Origin: an uncultured Victivallaceae bacterium
Lineage (GTDB): Bacteria > Verrucomicrobiota > Lentisphaeria > Victivallales > Victivallaceae
Direction: 5' to 3'
DNA: 54,364 nucleotides
Assembly: GCA_944389925.1 (NCBI GenBank)
Contig: CALXOD010000058.1
Location: 1 to 54,364, forward strand
A program made the translations under genes and the position numbers. Below, piece after piece: positions 36,081-45,378 of the stretch (its first letter is position 1; each line of letters opens with the position of its first letter). A model generated the notes under the pieces. The model was given only the letters and a program-made list of their open reading frames with translations, did no database searches and was not told the origin of the DNA.

Positions 36081-37226
36081 CTACTTTTCTTCTGGAACGG
36101 GTATATCTTCCGGCCCGGACGCGGTGGCGAGGAACGCCCGCAGCAATCCCTCTCCGGTTTTCCGCAGGAGTTCCGGTGTGATGGTGGTGTCGCCGAAATT
36201 GGCATAGCTCACCTCCAACGTGAAAGCCAGTGCGCACTCCGGACGGTTTTTAAAATAGTGCGCCAGAGCGATCAGTTCCCCATACCCGACGTTCCACCAG
36301 GAACCGAAGGGAACCAGGTTTTCCATGGTGAAATGGGTTTCGGCCGGCAGTTCCCGGACCATGGCATGCATCAGGCGCTGCTGGCGTTTCTGCGCTTCCG
36401 GGGGAGCGGGCTGGACGCAGAAAAGCGCCTCGTTCAACCCCCCGTTCAGCCATGGTGCATGCAGGTCAATGACGTAACGGAAACGCTCCTGGTCGGCGAG
36501 TCGTTGAATGGCGGCACATTCGGGATAGATGGGATGCGCGATGTAGTCGCGGTTGTGATCATGAGGAGCGCGGCTTTTGCCCTGATCGCCGTTCTCAACA
36601 CCGTCCTTGTCCACGAACGGTACCGCGCAGAGGGCGACCCGTTGCCGAAAACGTCGACCGGTTTCATCCGGAGCCAGCGCGGCAGCGAGGAAGCCTTCAA
36701 GCACATACGAGGCGGAGCTTTCGCAGGCGTGGTGGCGGCAGCAGAGCAGCAGGGGAATCCTTTCCGGCGCGGCGGCTCCGATCCGGATGAGTTCAACCGC
36801 CCGTCCCTGCCGGCTCTGGCACAGCACCTCTTCCCGGAAATCAGGATCGCCCCGGTGTTGCGCGGCGAAAACTTCCCAGTCGTGTTGCAGATAGGGGAGG
36901 GCGAATGCAAATCGGACAGGTTTTCCTGCTTGAAACCGGTAATGGAACCGGTTCGGCCCCTCCGGGGCGGTACAGATGGTATCCGGGCGGTAACGCCAAT
37001 GCATTCCGCCGTCTTCGCTGACGGCCGGGCCACGGGTTCCCAGCGACTGGCGGTCGGCAAACTGGAAGGTGACCAGGGCATCCTCCGGCGATTCCGCTTC
37101 GAAGTGCCAGTAAAACCAGTCGGTGGTGGTGTCTCGTAGATCCGGTCGTATCCGGACTTCGTCCGCCGCAATTTGGTCAATGCGGAGATTGCCTCCGGGA
37201 AAGTCGGTACGGATGCTGATCGTCAT
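36081..37226 (-). CDS. M14-family zinc metallocarboxypeptidase
   Basis: A 381-residue cytoplasmic protein. An N-terminal beta domain (1-115) is followed by a carboxypeptidase domain. Zinc ligands are likely His166 and Glu169 (HHACE) with His256 (IDLHAPW); NRDY (225-228) fits substrate binding and Glu338 (LEVSYAN) is the catalytic glutamate. This plan is close to cytosolic carboxypeptidase-like M14 proteins, which remove C-terminal residues, often glutamates. ATG 37226 has AGGAGG seven bases upstream. It starts 30 bases after the ligA stop, so it is probably cotranscribed. Confidence 0.85.
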   Translation of the reverse strand: MTISIRTDFPGGNLRIDQIAADEVRIRPDLRDTTTDWFYWHFEAESPEDALVTFQFADRQSLGTRGPAVSEDGGMHWRYRPDTICTAPEGPNRFHYRFQAGKPVRFAFALPYLQHDWEVFAAQHRGDPDFREEVLCQSRQGRAVELIRIGAAAPERIPLLLCCRHHACESSASYVLEGFLAAALAPDETGRRFRQRVALCAVPFVDKDGVENGDQGKSRAPHDHNRDYIAHPIYPECAAIQRLADQERFRYVIDLHAPWLNGGLNEALFCVQPAPPEAQKRQQRLMHAMVRELPAETHFTMENLVPFGSWWNVGYGELIALAHYFKNRPECALAFTLEVSYANFGDTTITPELLRKTGEGLLRAFLATASGPEDIPVPEEK

Positions 37227-37255
37227 GCTGAAACCCTCCTGGGTTGCTGTCCGGT

Positions 37256-39163
37256 TCAAAAATCAAAAAACATCTGACCTGACGGTTCTGTTTCCTTTCG
37301 GTCTTTTTCTGTTTCCGCTCCGATTTCCCGGAGCCAGTCGTCAAGTGCAATGATGCGGATGCCGAGCCGGGTGCCTTTGAGGAGCTTGCCGCTTTTTTCG
37401 GCAGGATCGGCGGCGACCAGAAGCGTCAGGGATGCCGTGACGTCGTCGGTCGGTCGGTATCCGGCTTTTGCTGCCAGTTGCTGGTAAAAGGAACGTTTTT
37501 CCGGCATTTTCCCGGTGAAGCAGATGGTGGGTGCGGTCGCCGCGCCCGCCGTTGCCTTCACCTGGACCTCTTGAAGCAGTTCGTCCAGAAAATCCGATTG
37601 TTCCGCCAGTGCGGCATAGAGTGCCGCGGCCCGTTCCGGTCCGATACCGCGCACTTGCGCCCACTGTTCCTCGGAAAATGCGCGGATTTCTTCGAGCGTA
37701 TGGGCGGAAAGGATCTCCCGGGCCATATTCACTCCGACGTGGGGAATGTTCAATGCCGCCAGCAGTTGATAATCATTCACTTCCCGGGCAGACTGAATGG
37801 CGGCGAGCAGGTTGTCGGCGGACTTTTCCGCAAAATTGCCGAGGCGGAAGAGATCCTGCCGGGTCAGTGCGAACAGATCGTGAAGGGTTCGGACGTGCAG
37901 AATCCGCATCATCCGGCGCAGGTTCGGTTCTCCCAGCCGGTCAATGCCGATGCTGCGGACGGCAGCGAGGAGCAACCGCAGCCGGGTTTCAAAGCATTCG
38001 GGATTGGGGCAGCACAGTTCCGGACCACGGCGGATCAGGGGAGTACGGCATTCGGGGCATTCGGTGATGAGCAGACAGCGGCGTGCCGGACCGGGGGCAG
38101 AGGCGACAATTTTGGGAATGACGTCGCCGGCACGTTCAACCGTGATCCGGTCGGATTGCTGAATATCGAGCCGGAGTACGTTGTGCAAGTTATGCAGGGT
38201 GGCCCGTTGAATGGTCGTATCGCCGATTTCCACCGGCTCGATCCGGGCGATGGGGGTCAGACAGCCTTTGCCGAAGCTCCATTCAATGTCGAGCAGTCGA
38301 CTTTCACGCCGGATGTTGGAAAATTTGAACGCGATTTCACCGCGAGGATGGTGGGCGGTGCTGCCGAGAGATTTCCGGTACGATTCGTCGGCGAGTTTGA
38401 TGACCACACCATCGAGCGGATAGGGCAGATTTTCCATTTCCTCAAGCAGGGCTGGCCACTCTTCGGCGAGATTCCGGAACGCTACCGGGCGGGAAATCAG
38501 GTTATAATCGATCAGCGACAACCGGGCGCGGCGGAGATTCATGCCGTACTCCACGTACCGGATGTCCCGTTCGTCGTTGAGTCGCATCAGCGCCGCCAGC
38601 ACATTGCGGGAATTTTTATACAGTTCTCCAGTTTTCCGGCGGATGGTTTCGCGCAGCGACTCGAAGCGATCGTTGCGAACGACGATTTCCCCCAGTACCG
38701 GACGGTCGACCGGGCCGGTATAACCGTCGGTCTCAAGTTCGATGAAAGGCAGTTTGTCAGAGATGTTTTCGCCCTGCATGCCATCGCCGCGGGTGGCGAG
38801 CACACTGCCGTCGAAACGGGCAGAAATCCCATCGTATTTCGGTTCAACCAGCAGAAGTTCCTCTGGAGAGCGACAGCACTTCTGCGCCCATTCGACGACC
38901 TCTTCCAGAGAATAAGCCTTGTCCAGCGAAAGCATCGGTTCAGGATGGCGGACTTTGCCGAGGGTGGCAACTTCCGGGGCGTTGACTTCCTCCAGGAGCG
39001 GATGGGCGGGTTCGAGCCGTTCCAGCGCGCGCAGAAGTTCATCGTAGCGGTAATCGGGGATCTCGGGTTCGCCAAGTTCCCAGTAACGGCGATTGTGATA
39101 ACGGATCAGCTCCACGAGTTCGGGAGCGGTCAATTGTTCGGCAATGAAGTTGATAGTTTCCAT
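37256..39163 (-). CDS. ligA: NAD+-dependent DNA ligase
   Basis: A 635-residue replicative ligase, slightly shorter than typical (about 670). Lys109 in VEPKYDG is the adenylated lysine. The zinc finger is Cys369/372/385/390 (CPECRTPL...CCPNPEC). Helix-hairpin-helix repeats follow (LLAALNIPHVGVNMAREIL, IRAFSEEQWAQVRGIGPERAAALY) and a BRCT domain closes the protein (TICFTGKMPEKRSFYQQLAAKAGY). The adenylation domain reads RGDGMQGENIS with a shortened loop after it. ATG 39163 has GGAG four bases upstream. It is divergent from asd across a shared 136-base region. Confidence 0.97.
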   Translation of the reverse strand: METINFIAEQLTAPELVELIRYHNRRYWELGEPEIPDYRYDELLRALERLEPAHPLLEEVNAPEVATLGKVRHPEPMLSLDKAYSLEEVVEWAQKCCRSPEELLLVEPKYDGISARFDGSVLATRGDGMQGENISDKLPFIELETDGYTGPVDRPVLGEIVVRNDRFESLRETIRRKTGELYKNSRNVLAALMRLNDERDIRYVEYGMNLRRARLSLIDYNLISRPVAFRNLAEEWPALLEEMENLPYPLDGVVIKLADESYRKSLGSTAHHPRGEIAFKFSNIRRESRLLDIEWSFGKGCLTPIARIEPVEIGDTTIQRATLHNLHNVLRLDIQQSDRITVERAGDVIPKIVASAPGPARRCLLITECPECRTPLIRRGPELCCPNPECFETRLRLLLAAVRSIGIDRLGEPNLRRMMRILHVRTLHDLFALTRQDLFRLGNFAEKSADNLLAAIQSAREVNDYQLLAALNIPHVGVNMAREILSAHTLEEIRAFSEEQWAQVRGIGPERAAALYAALAEQSDFLDELLQEVQVKATAGAATAPTICFTGKMPEKRSFYQQLAAKAGYRPTDDVTASLTLLVAADPAEKSGKLLKGTRLGIRIIALDDWLREIGAETEKDRKETEPSGQMFFDF

Positions 39164-39189
39164 AATACTCCGGAATATACTTCCGGGAA

Positions 39190-39217
39190 TTGAAAAAATC
39201 AAGGATTGTGCTATCTT
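39190..39217 (+). promoter_or_regulatory. candidate sigma70-like promoter of asd
   Basis: TTGAAA (39190-39195), a 16-base spacer and TATCTT (39212-39217), about 80 bases before ATG 39300. Confidence 0.4.
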
Positions 39218-39299
39218 ATCAAGATTTACTGCCGGAATTCAGGAGTGGAGCCGGCGGAACGGATACAGAACGAACGCAGAGCTGGATAAGGAAAACACA

Positions 39300-40322
39300 A
39301 TGTCGAACGGATTTCATGTCGCAGTGGCCGGGGCCACCGGCGCGGTAGGCGTCGAAATGGTCAAGACTCTTGAAAAGCGCAACTTTCCGGTCAGAAGCCT
39401 GAAACTTCTCGCTTCCGCCCGTTCCGCCGGGAAAACCATGCGCTTCAAGGGCGAAGAGGTAGTAATTGAAGAACTGACCGCCGATTCCTTCAAGGGCGTG
39501 GATGTGGCGTTGTTCAGCGCAGGGTCGGATATCTCCCGCGCGTTCCGGCAGGCGGTGACGGATGCGGGGGCACTGATGATCGACAACTCCAGCGCTTTCC
39601 GTATGGAGGACGATGTGCCGCTGGTGGTGCCTGAAGTCAATCCCGAGGATGCCTTCCGCCATCACGGCGTGATCGCCAATCCGAACTGCACAACCATCAT
39701 CATGCTGGTGGCGGTAGCGCCGCTGCATCGGGCGAAAAAACTGGTGCGGCTGGTGGCGGCTACTTATCAGGCTGCCAGCGGTGCCGGTGCCCGGGGAATG
39801 GCGGAGCTGGAGGAACAGACCCGGCAGTTGTTGAACGGTCAGCCGGTGCAACCGAAGGCGTTTGCGCACCGTCTGGGCTTCAACCTGATTCCGCATATTG
39901 ACGTTTTCAATGAAAACGGTTATACCAAGGAAGAGCTCAAGATGCTGAATGAAAGCCGCAAGATGCTGCATGAGCCGTCCTTGCGGGTTTCCTGCACAAG
40001 CGTGCGCGTTCCGATTCTGCGGGCGCACTCGGAAGCGCTGAATCTGGAGTTTGCAGAAGAAATCACTCCGGCGGAAGCCCGGGCGATTTTGAGCAAAGCT
40101 CCCGGCGTCAAACTGGTGGATGAACCGCAGGCCAACCGTTATCCCATGCCGATGGATGCCACAGAACAGTATGATGTGCTGGTGGGCCGTATCCGGCAGG
40201 ACATTTCGCGGAACGACAAGCGCGGACTGGACATCTTTGTCAGTGGCGATCAGGTGCTTAAGGGCGCGGCGTTGAATGCGGTGCAGATTGCTGAATTGTT
40301 TCTGGATCGGAAAAACGCTTAA
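39300..40322 (+). CDS. asd: aspartate-semialdehyde dehydrogenase
   Basis: A 340-residue enzyme that reduces aspartyl phosphate to aspartate semialdehyde, the branch point to lysine/diaminopimelate, methionine and threonine. GATGAVG (11-17) binds NADP; Cys130 in NPNCTT is the nucleophile; the substrate loop YQAASGAGARGM and HIDVFNENGYTKEE agree with the family. ATG 39300 has AAGGAAAA seven bases upstream; the upstream open frame from 39144 overlaps the ligA start and is rejected. It is monocistronic with a terminator. Confidence 0.98.
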   Translation: MSNGFHVAVAGATGAVGVEMVKTLEKRNFPVRSLKLLASARSAGKTMRFKGEEVVIEELTADSFKGVDVALFSAGSDISRAFRQAVTDAGALMIDNSSAFRMEDDVPLVVPEVNPEDAFRHHGVIANPNCTTIIMLVAVAPLHRAKKLVRLVAATYQAASGAGARGMAELEEQTRQLLNGQPVQPKAFAHRLGFNLIPHIDVFNENGYTKEELKMLNESRKMLHEPSLRVSCTSVRVPILRAHSEALNLEFAEEITPAEARAILSKAPGVKLVDEPQANRYPMPMDATEQYDVLVGRIRQDISRNDKRGLDIFVSGDQVLKGAALNAVQIAELFLDRKNA

Positions 40323-40367
40323 GACGTTTTCGTGCTTCTGAAGACGAAAAGCGGAAGCTGATTCCAT

Positions 40368-40407
40368 TCCTCCGGTGCATGTTTTGTACACCGGGGGGAT
40401 TTTTTTT
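40368..40407 (+). terminator. rho-independent terminator of asd
   Basis: TCCTCCGGTG (40368-40377) pairs with CACCGGGGGG (40389-40398), including two G-U pairs, around an 11-base loop, then T8 (40400-40407). It follows the asd stop by about 45 bases. Confidence 0.85.
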
Positions 40408-40459
40408 CCCAGGCTTGCCTGGTTGCAGAAGAAATGGGAAAAACCGGCACGCAAGGGTC

Positions 40460-40487
40460 TTGACTCAACCGGAAACAGCGTTACATT
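40460..40487 (+). promoter_or_regulatory. promoter of the bat operon
   Basis: TTGACT (40460-40465), a 16-base spacer and TACATT (40482-40487). The -35 overlaps the left arm of an inverted repeat (40461-40502). It supports ATG 40551 as the start of the gene, since the ATG at 40491 would leave no leader. Confidence 0.5.
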
Positions 40488-40502
40488 AAAATGGTTGAGT
40501 CA
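40461..40502. repeat. 10-bp perfect inverted repeat across the bat promoter
   Basis: TGACTCAACC (40461-40470) and its exact complement GGTTGAGTCA (40493-40502), with centres 32 bases apart, about three helical turns. The arms cover the -35 box and the region just beyond the -10 box. A dimeric regulator could bind both and loop the promoter; the protein is unknown. Confidence 0.5.
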
Positions 40503-40550
40503 CAAAAATCCTGTATTTTGAATACATTCAGGGTCAAAGGGGGATTGGCA

Positions 40551-42845
40551 ATGAATTTTCTGCATGGTGCCGATTTTTATTGGTTGTTGCTTCTCATTCC
40601 CGGGGCGGTGATTCTTTTTGCCATGGCCGGGGCGCGACGGCGGCGGTTGCTGCGGCTGGTGCTTGGCGCGCGCGCGGAGGAGCCTGATGCGGTGGGGGTG
40701 TCACGCGGACGGCGGGTAATGCGTTTTGTCCTGCTGTTGCTGGCGGCGGTGTTGCTGCTGACGGCGGCGGCGCGCCCCTGGTGGGGTACGCGACCGGTGC
40801 CGTATTCGGCAACGGGACGGGATGTGTTGGTACTGTTTGATGTGTCCAAAAGCATGCTGGCGACCGACGTTGCCCCCTCGCGTCTGAAACATGCGCAATA
40901 TCTGCTGAAAGAGCTGGTGAATGCTAATTCTGGCGATCGTTTTGGATTGGTGGCGTTTGCCGGGACTTCTTTTCTGGAATGTCCGTTGACGACGGATCGA
41001 ACCAGTTTTATGCAATATGTGGACGAACTCAGCCCGGAAAGCGTTCCGATGGGAGGAACGAATATTGAACGGGCCTTGCGGACTGCGGAAGAGGCATTTC
41101 AGGCGGCAGAGGGAAATTTTCGTGCAATTCTGCTGATTACCGATGGGGATGAGCTCTCCGGAGAGAGCCGCCGGGCGGTGGAGGCGCTGCGGGCGAAACA
41201 TATTCCGCTTTTTATTCTCGGACTGGGGGATCCGGAAGTGCCCGCACTGGTGCCGGAACCGGACGGCAGCTTCAAGCGGGATGCCCAGGGAGAACTGGTC
41301 AAAACCAGATTGGCGGAAAACGCTTTGAAAGAATTGGCGCTGGCCACCGGCGGCGTGTATGTGCGCAGTACGGCACTGGATTCCGGACTGAGCGAAATAG
41401 AGCGACGTATCAAAGCGCTGGTGCCGGCTAATGTGGGCAGTGGAGTGCGCAGTGTACCGATCGAACGCTTTCCGTATTTTTTGATTGCGGCGGCGGTATT
41501 GCTGCTGGGATATTTCCTTTTGAACGACCGCCGAGCGGTGGCGGTGATGATCCTCCTGGGGCTGAGTATTTATCCGGCATGGGGTGAGCCATTGCCTCCA
41601 CGTGAAAAGCAGAAGACTGCAGAGGAGGCTCCGGCGAAACCGGAGGAAGACGGCGAAGTGGAAACAAACGACCCGGTTCAATTGTATAATCAGGCGTTGA
41701 TATGGCAACGGGAAGGTCGTGAAGAGGCATCCTCCCTGTACGAGAAAGCCATCCGGAAGGCAGGGGAAAATACTGCGGTGGGGGCCCGGAGTTTTTTCAA
41801 TCTTGGTGTGGGGCGTCATCGTGGCGCGCGGGAGTTGATCAGCAAGGCGCGGCAGACTCTGCAAGCCCAGCAGCTGGATGCTGCCTCCCGGGAGCTGGAG
41901 AATGCAAAACAGGAGTTGGAAGGAGCTTCAGAGCTTTACGCGCAGGCTTTAACTTTTCCTGACAGAGCGCAGAATGCGGTCAATCCTGGTTCCAATTTGC
42001 AGAAGTTGAACGAAGATCGGGAGATGGTGGATAACCTCCTCAAAAAGATTGAAGAGCTGAAAAAGCAACAACAGCAGGCGCAGCAGCAGACCCGTCAGGC
42101 AAAGAATCAGAACCAGCAGGACCAGCAACAACAAAATCAGCAAAATCAACAAAATCAGCAGAACCAGCAGGGTCAGCAGAATCAGCAACAACAAAATCAG
42201 CAAAATCAGCAGAATCAGCAGAACCAGCAGGACCAGCAGGGTCAGCAGAATCAGCAACAACAAAATCAGCAAGGTCAGCAGAGCCAGCAGGACCAGCAAC
42301 AACAAAATCAACAGAATCAGCCATCCACTGCGGAACAGATGGAACAGGCGCGCCAGGCAACGGAGGAACTGCAACGCCAGGCGGAAGATCTGCAGCAGAA
42401 ACAGTTGAGCGAAGCCGCGCAGCGGGCGGCCGAGGATATCCGAAAGGCGGAAGAGGCGAAGCGTCGGAATCGTCCGGAAGAGGCGGACCGGCATTTGCAG
42501 GAGGCGTTGAAGAACCTCGGTTCCGACTCGGATCAGGAGCGCCGGAACGATCAGCAGCAATCGGGCGAGCAGGATCGGCAGCAGGCCCAATCGGATCAGA
42601 GCGCCGATGAGCAGAAGCAGCAGGATCGTAGCCAGGAGGACGGTCAGGAGCAGGAAAAGCAAAACGAACCCCTTCCGGAACCCGGCAAGTCCGGCGGCGA
42701 GCCGCGCCGGGGACAGCCTGGAAAACTGGATAAGGAATCCGCGGAGAAGATGTTGGAAATCATGGCCGATCAGGAAAAAGACCTGCGCGAAGCAATCAAG
42801 CGCGGTTCCGGCGCCGGACGGATTCAGGTGGAAAAGGATTGGTGA
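40551..42845 (+). CDS. BatB-BatC fusion: VWA membrane protein with TPR region and Gln/Asn-rich tail
   Basis: A 764-residue envelope protein. Two N-terminal helices (11-25, 57-73) lead to a VWA domain (about 90-295) with MIDAS residues Asp97, Ser99 and Ser101 (DVSKSM), Thr170 (GGTN) and Asp198 (TDGD). Two membrane segments (308-324, 330-345) follow. Residues 375-475 look like tetratricopeptide repeats (VQLYNQALIWQREGREEASSLYEKA, ARSFFNLGV), as in BatC. Residues 505-592 are almost purely Gln/Asn (QQNQQNQQ), then a charged helix ends in EKMLEIMADQEKDLREAIK, a conserved BatC-like end. It precedes the BatD-BatE gene by five bases. Bat proteins affect aerotolerance or envelope stress in Bacteroides and Leptospira; the exact role is unclear. 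Confidence 0.85.
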   Translation: MNFLHGADFYWLLLLIPGAVILFAMAGARRRRLLRLVLGARAEEPDAVGVSRGRRVMRFVLLLLAAVLLLTAAARPWWGTRPVPYSATGRDVLVLFDVSKSMLATDVAPSRLKHAQYLLKELVNANSGDRFGLVAFAGTSFLECPLTTDRTSFMQYVDELSPESVPMGGTNIERALRTAEEAFQAAEGNFRAILLITDGDELSGESRRAVEALRAKHIPLFILGLGDPEVPALVPEPDGSFKRDAQGELVKTRLAENALKELALATGGVYVRSTALDSGLSEIERRIKALVPANVGSGVRSVPIERFPYFLIAAAVLLLGYFLLNDRRAVAVMILLGLSIYPAWGEPLPPREKQKTAEEAPAKPEEDGEVETNDPVQLYNQALIWQREGREEASSLYEKAIRKAGENTAVGARSFFNLGVGRHRGARELISKARQTLQAQQLDAASRELENAKQELEGASELYAQALTFPDRAQNAVNPGSNLQKLNEDREMVDNLLKKIEELKKQQQQAQQQTRQAKNQNQQDQQQQNQQNQQNQQNQQGQQNQQQQNQQNQQNQQNQQDQQGQQNQQQQNQQGQQSQQDQQQQNQQNQPSTAEQMEQARQATEELQRQAEDLQQKQLSEAAQRAAEDIRKAEEAKRRNRPEEADRHLQEALKNLGSDSDQERRNDQQQSGEQDRQQAQSDQSADEQKQQDRSQEDGQEQEKQNEPLPEPGKSGGEPRRGQPGKLDKESAEKMLEIMADQEKDLREAIKRGSGAGRIQVEKDW
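42063..42322. repeat. CAR/AAY-type tandem coding repeat (Gln/Asn tract)
   Basis: Low-complexity codons CAG, CAA, AAT and AAC repeat with a mixed 9- to 36-base period; longer units (CAGAATCAGCAACAACAAAA) recur at least twice. The tract is in frame and encodes about 87 Gln/Asn-rich residues. Its repeat structure makes copy-number change likely. Confidence 0.9.
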
Positions 42846-42850
42846 GCGTT

Positions 42851-45367
42851 ATGATGAGGAAACGATTTCTAGCGGCTGTTGCCGCAATCAGTTCGATGAT
42901 ATTAACTGCTGCGGATGTGGATGTGCAGTTGAGTGCGGACGCCGTTGCCGCGGGTGAGATCGTGGAGTTGCGCCTGACGTCGTCCGTCGGTGTGCCGCAG
43001 CTGACGGAATACCCGACGCTTGAAGGCGGCCGCTGGCTGCGGAACCGGACCAACCAGAGTCAATCCACACAGATCATCAATGGCCAGAGGAGTTCCCGGT
43101 ATACGGTCAGTTACGCCATTCTGGCGGAAAAGGAGGGGACGCTGACCATTCCATCGCTCAAGGTGATGATGGACGGGCGGACGGAGAATACCACGCCACT
43201 GAGTGTCCGGGTATTGGCCGCCGACGAAAGAGCTCTTGCCGCGAATCAGGAGGGCGGCGGAACGATACCGCTGCGGGAGGCGTTGTTCGGGCGGATCAGG
43301 ATTCCGGACAAGCGTACGACGTATTACCTGGGGGAAGAGGTGCCGGCGGAATTGCAGCTTTTTTTCCGTCAGGGAGTGCCGTTGCGGGGACTTTCCAATC
43401 CGGAGCCGACCATGCCGCATGTGGTGTTGTCCGCAGAAAATGGGGGCTGGCCGGAAAATGAGCCGCCCCGGCAGACGATTGTCGATGGCAAGCGCTTTTA
43501 TGTGGTCAGCCGGCCATTTCGTTTTCGTTCATTGGCGGCGGGCGTGGTGCGTCCGTCTGCATCCGGAGTGGCGGTGGTGGCGGAGCAACGCCGATCCATG
43601 ATGGATGACGATCCGTTCGGCGCATTTTTCAGTATCATGGACCGGGGGGCGACCCGTCAGTATCCGGTAGCGTATGAGTGCGACCGGGAGATTACCTTCC
43701 GGGCGCTGCCTCCGCCGCCTGATGGCAGTGTGTCGTTGGGCCTGGTGGGGCGATGGCAGGTGGATTTTTCGCTGGACGCTCCGGAAAAGATCAAGGCCGG
43801 TGAGGTGGTTTCCTTGTATGCCCGGATTACGGGGCAGGGTACTCTGGAAATGTTGACCGCGCCCAAACTGGAAATTCCCGGATTCCGGGTGTATCCGCCG
43901 GAGGTGAAACCGTTGCGCGGCGGCGGGCGGGCGATCGTCTGGACGATGATTCCGTTGCGTTCCGGGACGGTGGAGCTGAAGACGGAGCTGGCGTATTTCA
44001 ATACGGAGAGCGGCAAGTATGACGTGGCGTCTTTTGCCCGCCCCCTGACGGTTTTACCTTCGGACCGTCCGCTGGATTCGGTGGTGTCGGCTCAGCAGGA
44101 CACAGAGGAGACTGCGGCTACTGCTCCAGCGATGCCGGAATTGCCACAGCAGTCCGGATTGCTTTATGTCAAGAGGCTGGATGAAGGCGGCAGTGGACGG
44201 ATTTTGAGTGGAAGTTTCTGGGGCTGGTTGTTGCTGCTGTTGATTGGTGGACCGGTTTTCTGGGGGGTGACGGAAGGAATCGGACGGCATCGTCGCCGGG
44301 TTTGCGGGGATGAGCAGCATCGCCGCCGTTCCTCTGCCCGGCGTATGCGTAGAGTGGTTTTGAAACAACTTGGCAAAGCACGGACTCCGGCAGAACTGAG
44401 TGAGACGGTGCATTCCGCCGTAGTGCCGATGCTCAATGACTATTTTGGTTTCCCACCGGGATTGACAGCAATGGAGCTGGCTGACCGGGTGGAGGATGCT
44501 GAACTGGCAGAAGTATTGCGGAGTTTGTCTGACGGGGCCTATGCGCCAGGGGCGGAAACATCCGGAGAACTTTGCCGGGAGCGGTTACAGAAGGTTTTAA
44601 AACGCATTATGATATGGTTGCTGCTGCTGTGGGGAGGGTGGGTCTGCGTTCCGGTTTCAGCCTCCGATGCGTTGGCGGCTGATCCGGCACAGGCGTTCCG
44701 GCGTGGCATGGAAGCATATGACGCTGGAGATTTTGAACAGGCGGCGAAGGAATACCGGAGCGCCTGGGATCCGGAGCATCCGAATCCGGCATTGCTGTAT
44801 AATCTTGGATGCGTTGCTTTCATGCAGCAGGATTATCCGCTGGCGACTTTGTTTTTCGAATCGTCCCGGAGGCTTGATCCGACGGATTCCGCCGCGTTGG
44901 AGAATTTGAATCTGAGCCGCCGCAAACTGGGATTGCCGGAGGTCGGTCGAGTGACTTCTCCGACAGAGCTGCTGACTTTTGCCCGCGATCAGTTCCGGCC
45001 GGAATGGTGGTTGCTGCTGGGGGCGGGAGCATGGTTTGGTGTGTTCGTCGTATTGGCGTTTCGACGGACATTGGGGGTGAATGCCAGCAGGATTACAGCA
45101 GGTGTGCTGTTCGGGGTAATGCTGTTGTGCACGGTCGCGTTCATTTCGCAGTGGCATGGCCCTTATCATAAGAGCCGGGCGGTGGTGATGCGGGGCGGGG
45201 CTCCGTTGCATTCGCTGCCTACGGCTTCCGGACGTCTGGAGGGAACGGTCCCTGCCGGTCATGAGGTGCAGGTGCTGGAAGAGCGCAAGGACTACACGCT
45301 GATCCGTTATGGCAAACAGGAAGGCTGGACACCCGCGACGGCAGTTCGGCGCATTCTTCTGCACTAA
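42851..45367 (+). CDS. BatD-BatE fusion: oxygen-tolerance protein with TPR and SH3 domains
   Basis: An 838-residue protein. The signal peptide (MMRKRFLAAVAAISSMILTA) leads to the BatD beta-rich exported region (22-440), then a membrane helix (455-473) and a cytoplasmic segment. A second signal-like helix (586-605, IMIWLLLLWGGWVCVPVSA) marks the junction. After it come TPR helices (613-695: ALLYNLGCVAFMQQDYPLATLFFESSRRLDP), two helices (719-768) and a bacterial SH3 domain (775-835). The last three parts are the plan of BatE in Bacteroidetes. So two genes normally separate are one here. Start ATG 42851 (42854 possible) overlaps no stop and lies five bases after the upstream gene. A terminator follows. 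Confidence 0.85.
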   Translation: MMRKRFLAAVAAISSMILTAADVDVQLSADAVAAGEIVELRLTSSVGVPQLTEYPTLEGGRWLRNRTNQSQSTQIINGQRSSRYTVSYAILAEKEGTLTIPSLKVMMDGRTENTTPLSVRVLAADERALAANQEGGGTIPLREALFGRIRIPDKRTTYYLGEEVPAELQLFFRQGVPLRGLSNPEPTMPHVVLSAENGGWPENEPPRQTIVDGKRFYVVSRPFRFRSLAAGVVRPSASGVAVVAEQRRSMMDDDPFGAFFSIMDRGATRQYPVAYECDREITFRALPPPPDGSVSLGLVGRWQVDFSLDAPEKIKAGEVVSLYARITGQGTLEMLTAPKLEIPGFRVYPPEVKPLRGGGRAIVWTMIPLRSGTVELKTELAYFNTESGKYDVASFARPLTVLPSDRPLDSVVSAQQDTEETAATAPAMPELPQQSGLLYVKRLDEGGSGRILSGSFWGWLLLLLIGGPVFWGVTEGIGRHRRRVCGDEQHRRRSSARRMRRVVLKQLGKARTPAELSETVHSAVVPMLNDYFGFPPGLTAMELADRVEDAELAEVLRSLSDGAYAPGAETSGELCRERLQKVLKRIMIWLLLLWGGWVCVPVSASDALAADPAQAFRRGMEAYDAGDFEQAAKEYRSAWDPEHPNPALLYNLGCVAFMQQDYPLATLFFESSRRLDPTDSAALENLNLSRRKLGLPEVGRVTSPTELLTFARDQFRPEWWLLLGAGAWFGVFVVLAFRRTLGVNASRITAGVLFGVMLLCTVAFISQWHGPYHKSRAVVMRGGAPLHSLPTASGRLEGTVPAGHEVQVLEERKDYTLIRYGKQEGWTPATAVRRILLH

Positions 45368-45378
45368 TCACCCATGTT

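Noticed and set aside
37478-39193. A plus-strand open frame of about 570 codons opposite ligA
   Set aside because: GC-rich antisense frame with low stop frequency; the minus strand encodes a complete DNA ligase.
41949-42662. A minus-strand open frame rich in Leu and Ile, like a membrane protein
   Set aside because: It is the complement of the Gln/Asn codon repeats; no start with ribosome binding site and the plus-strand frame is the real gene.
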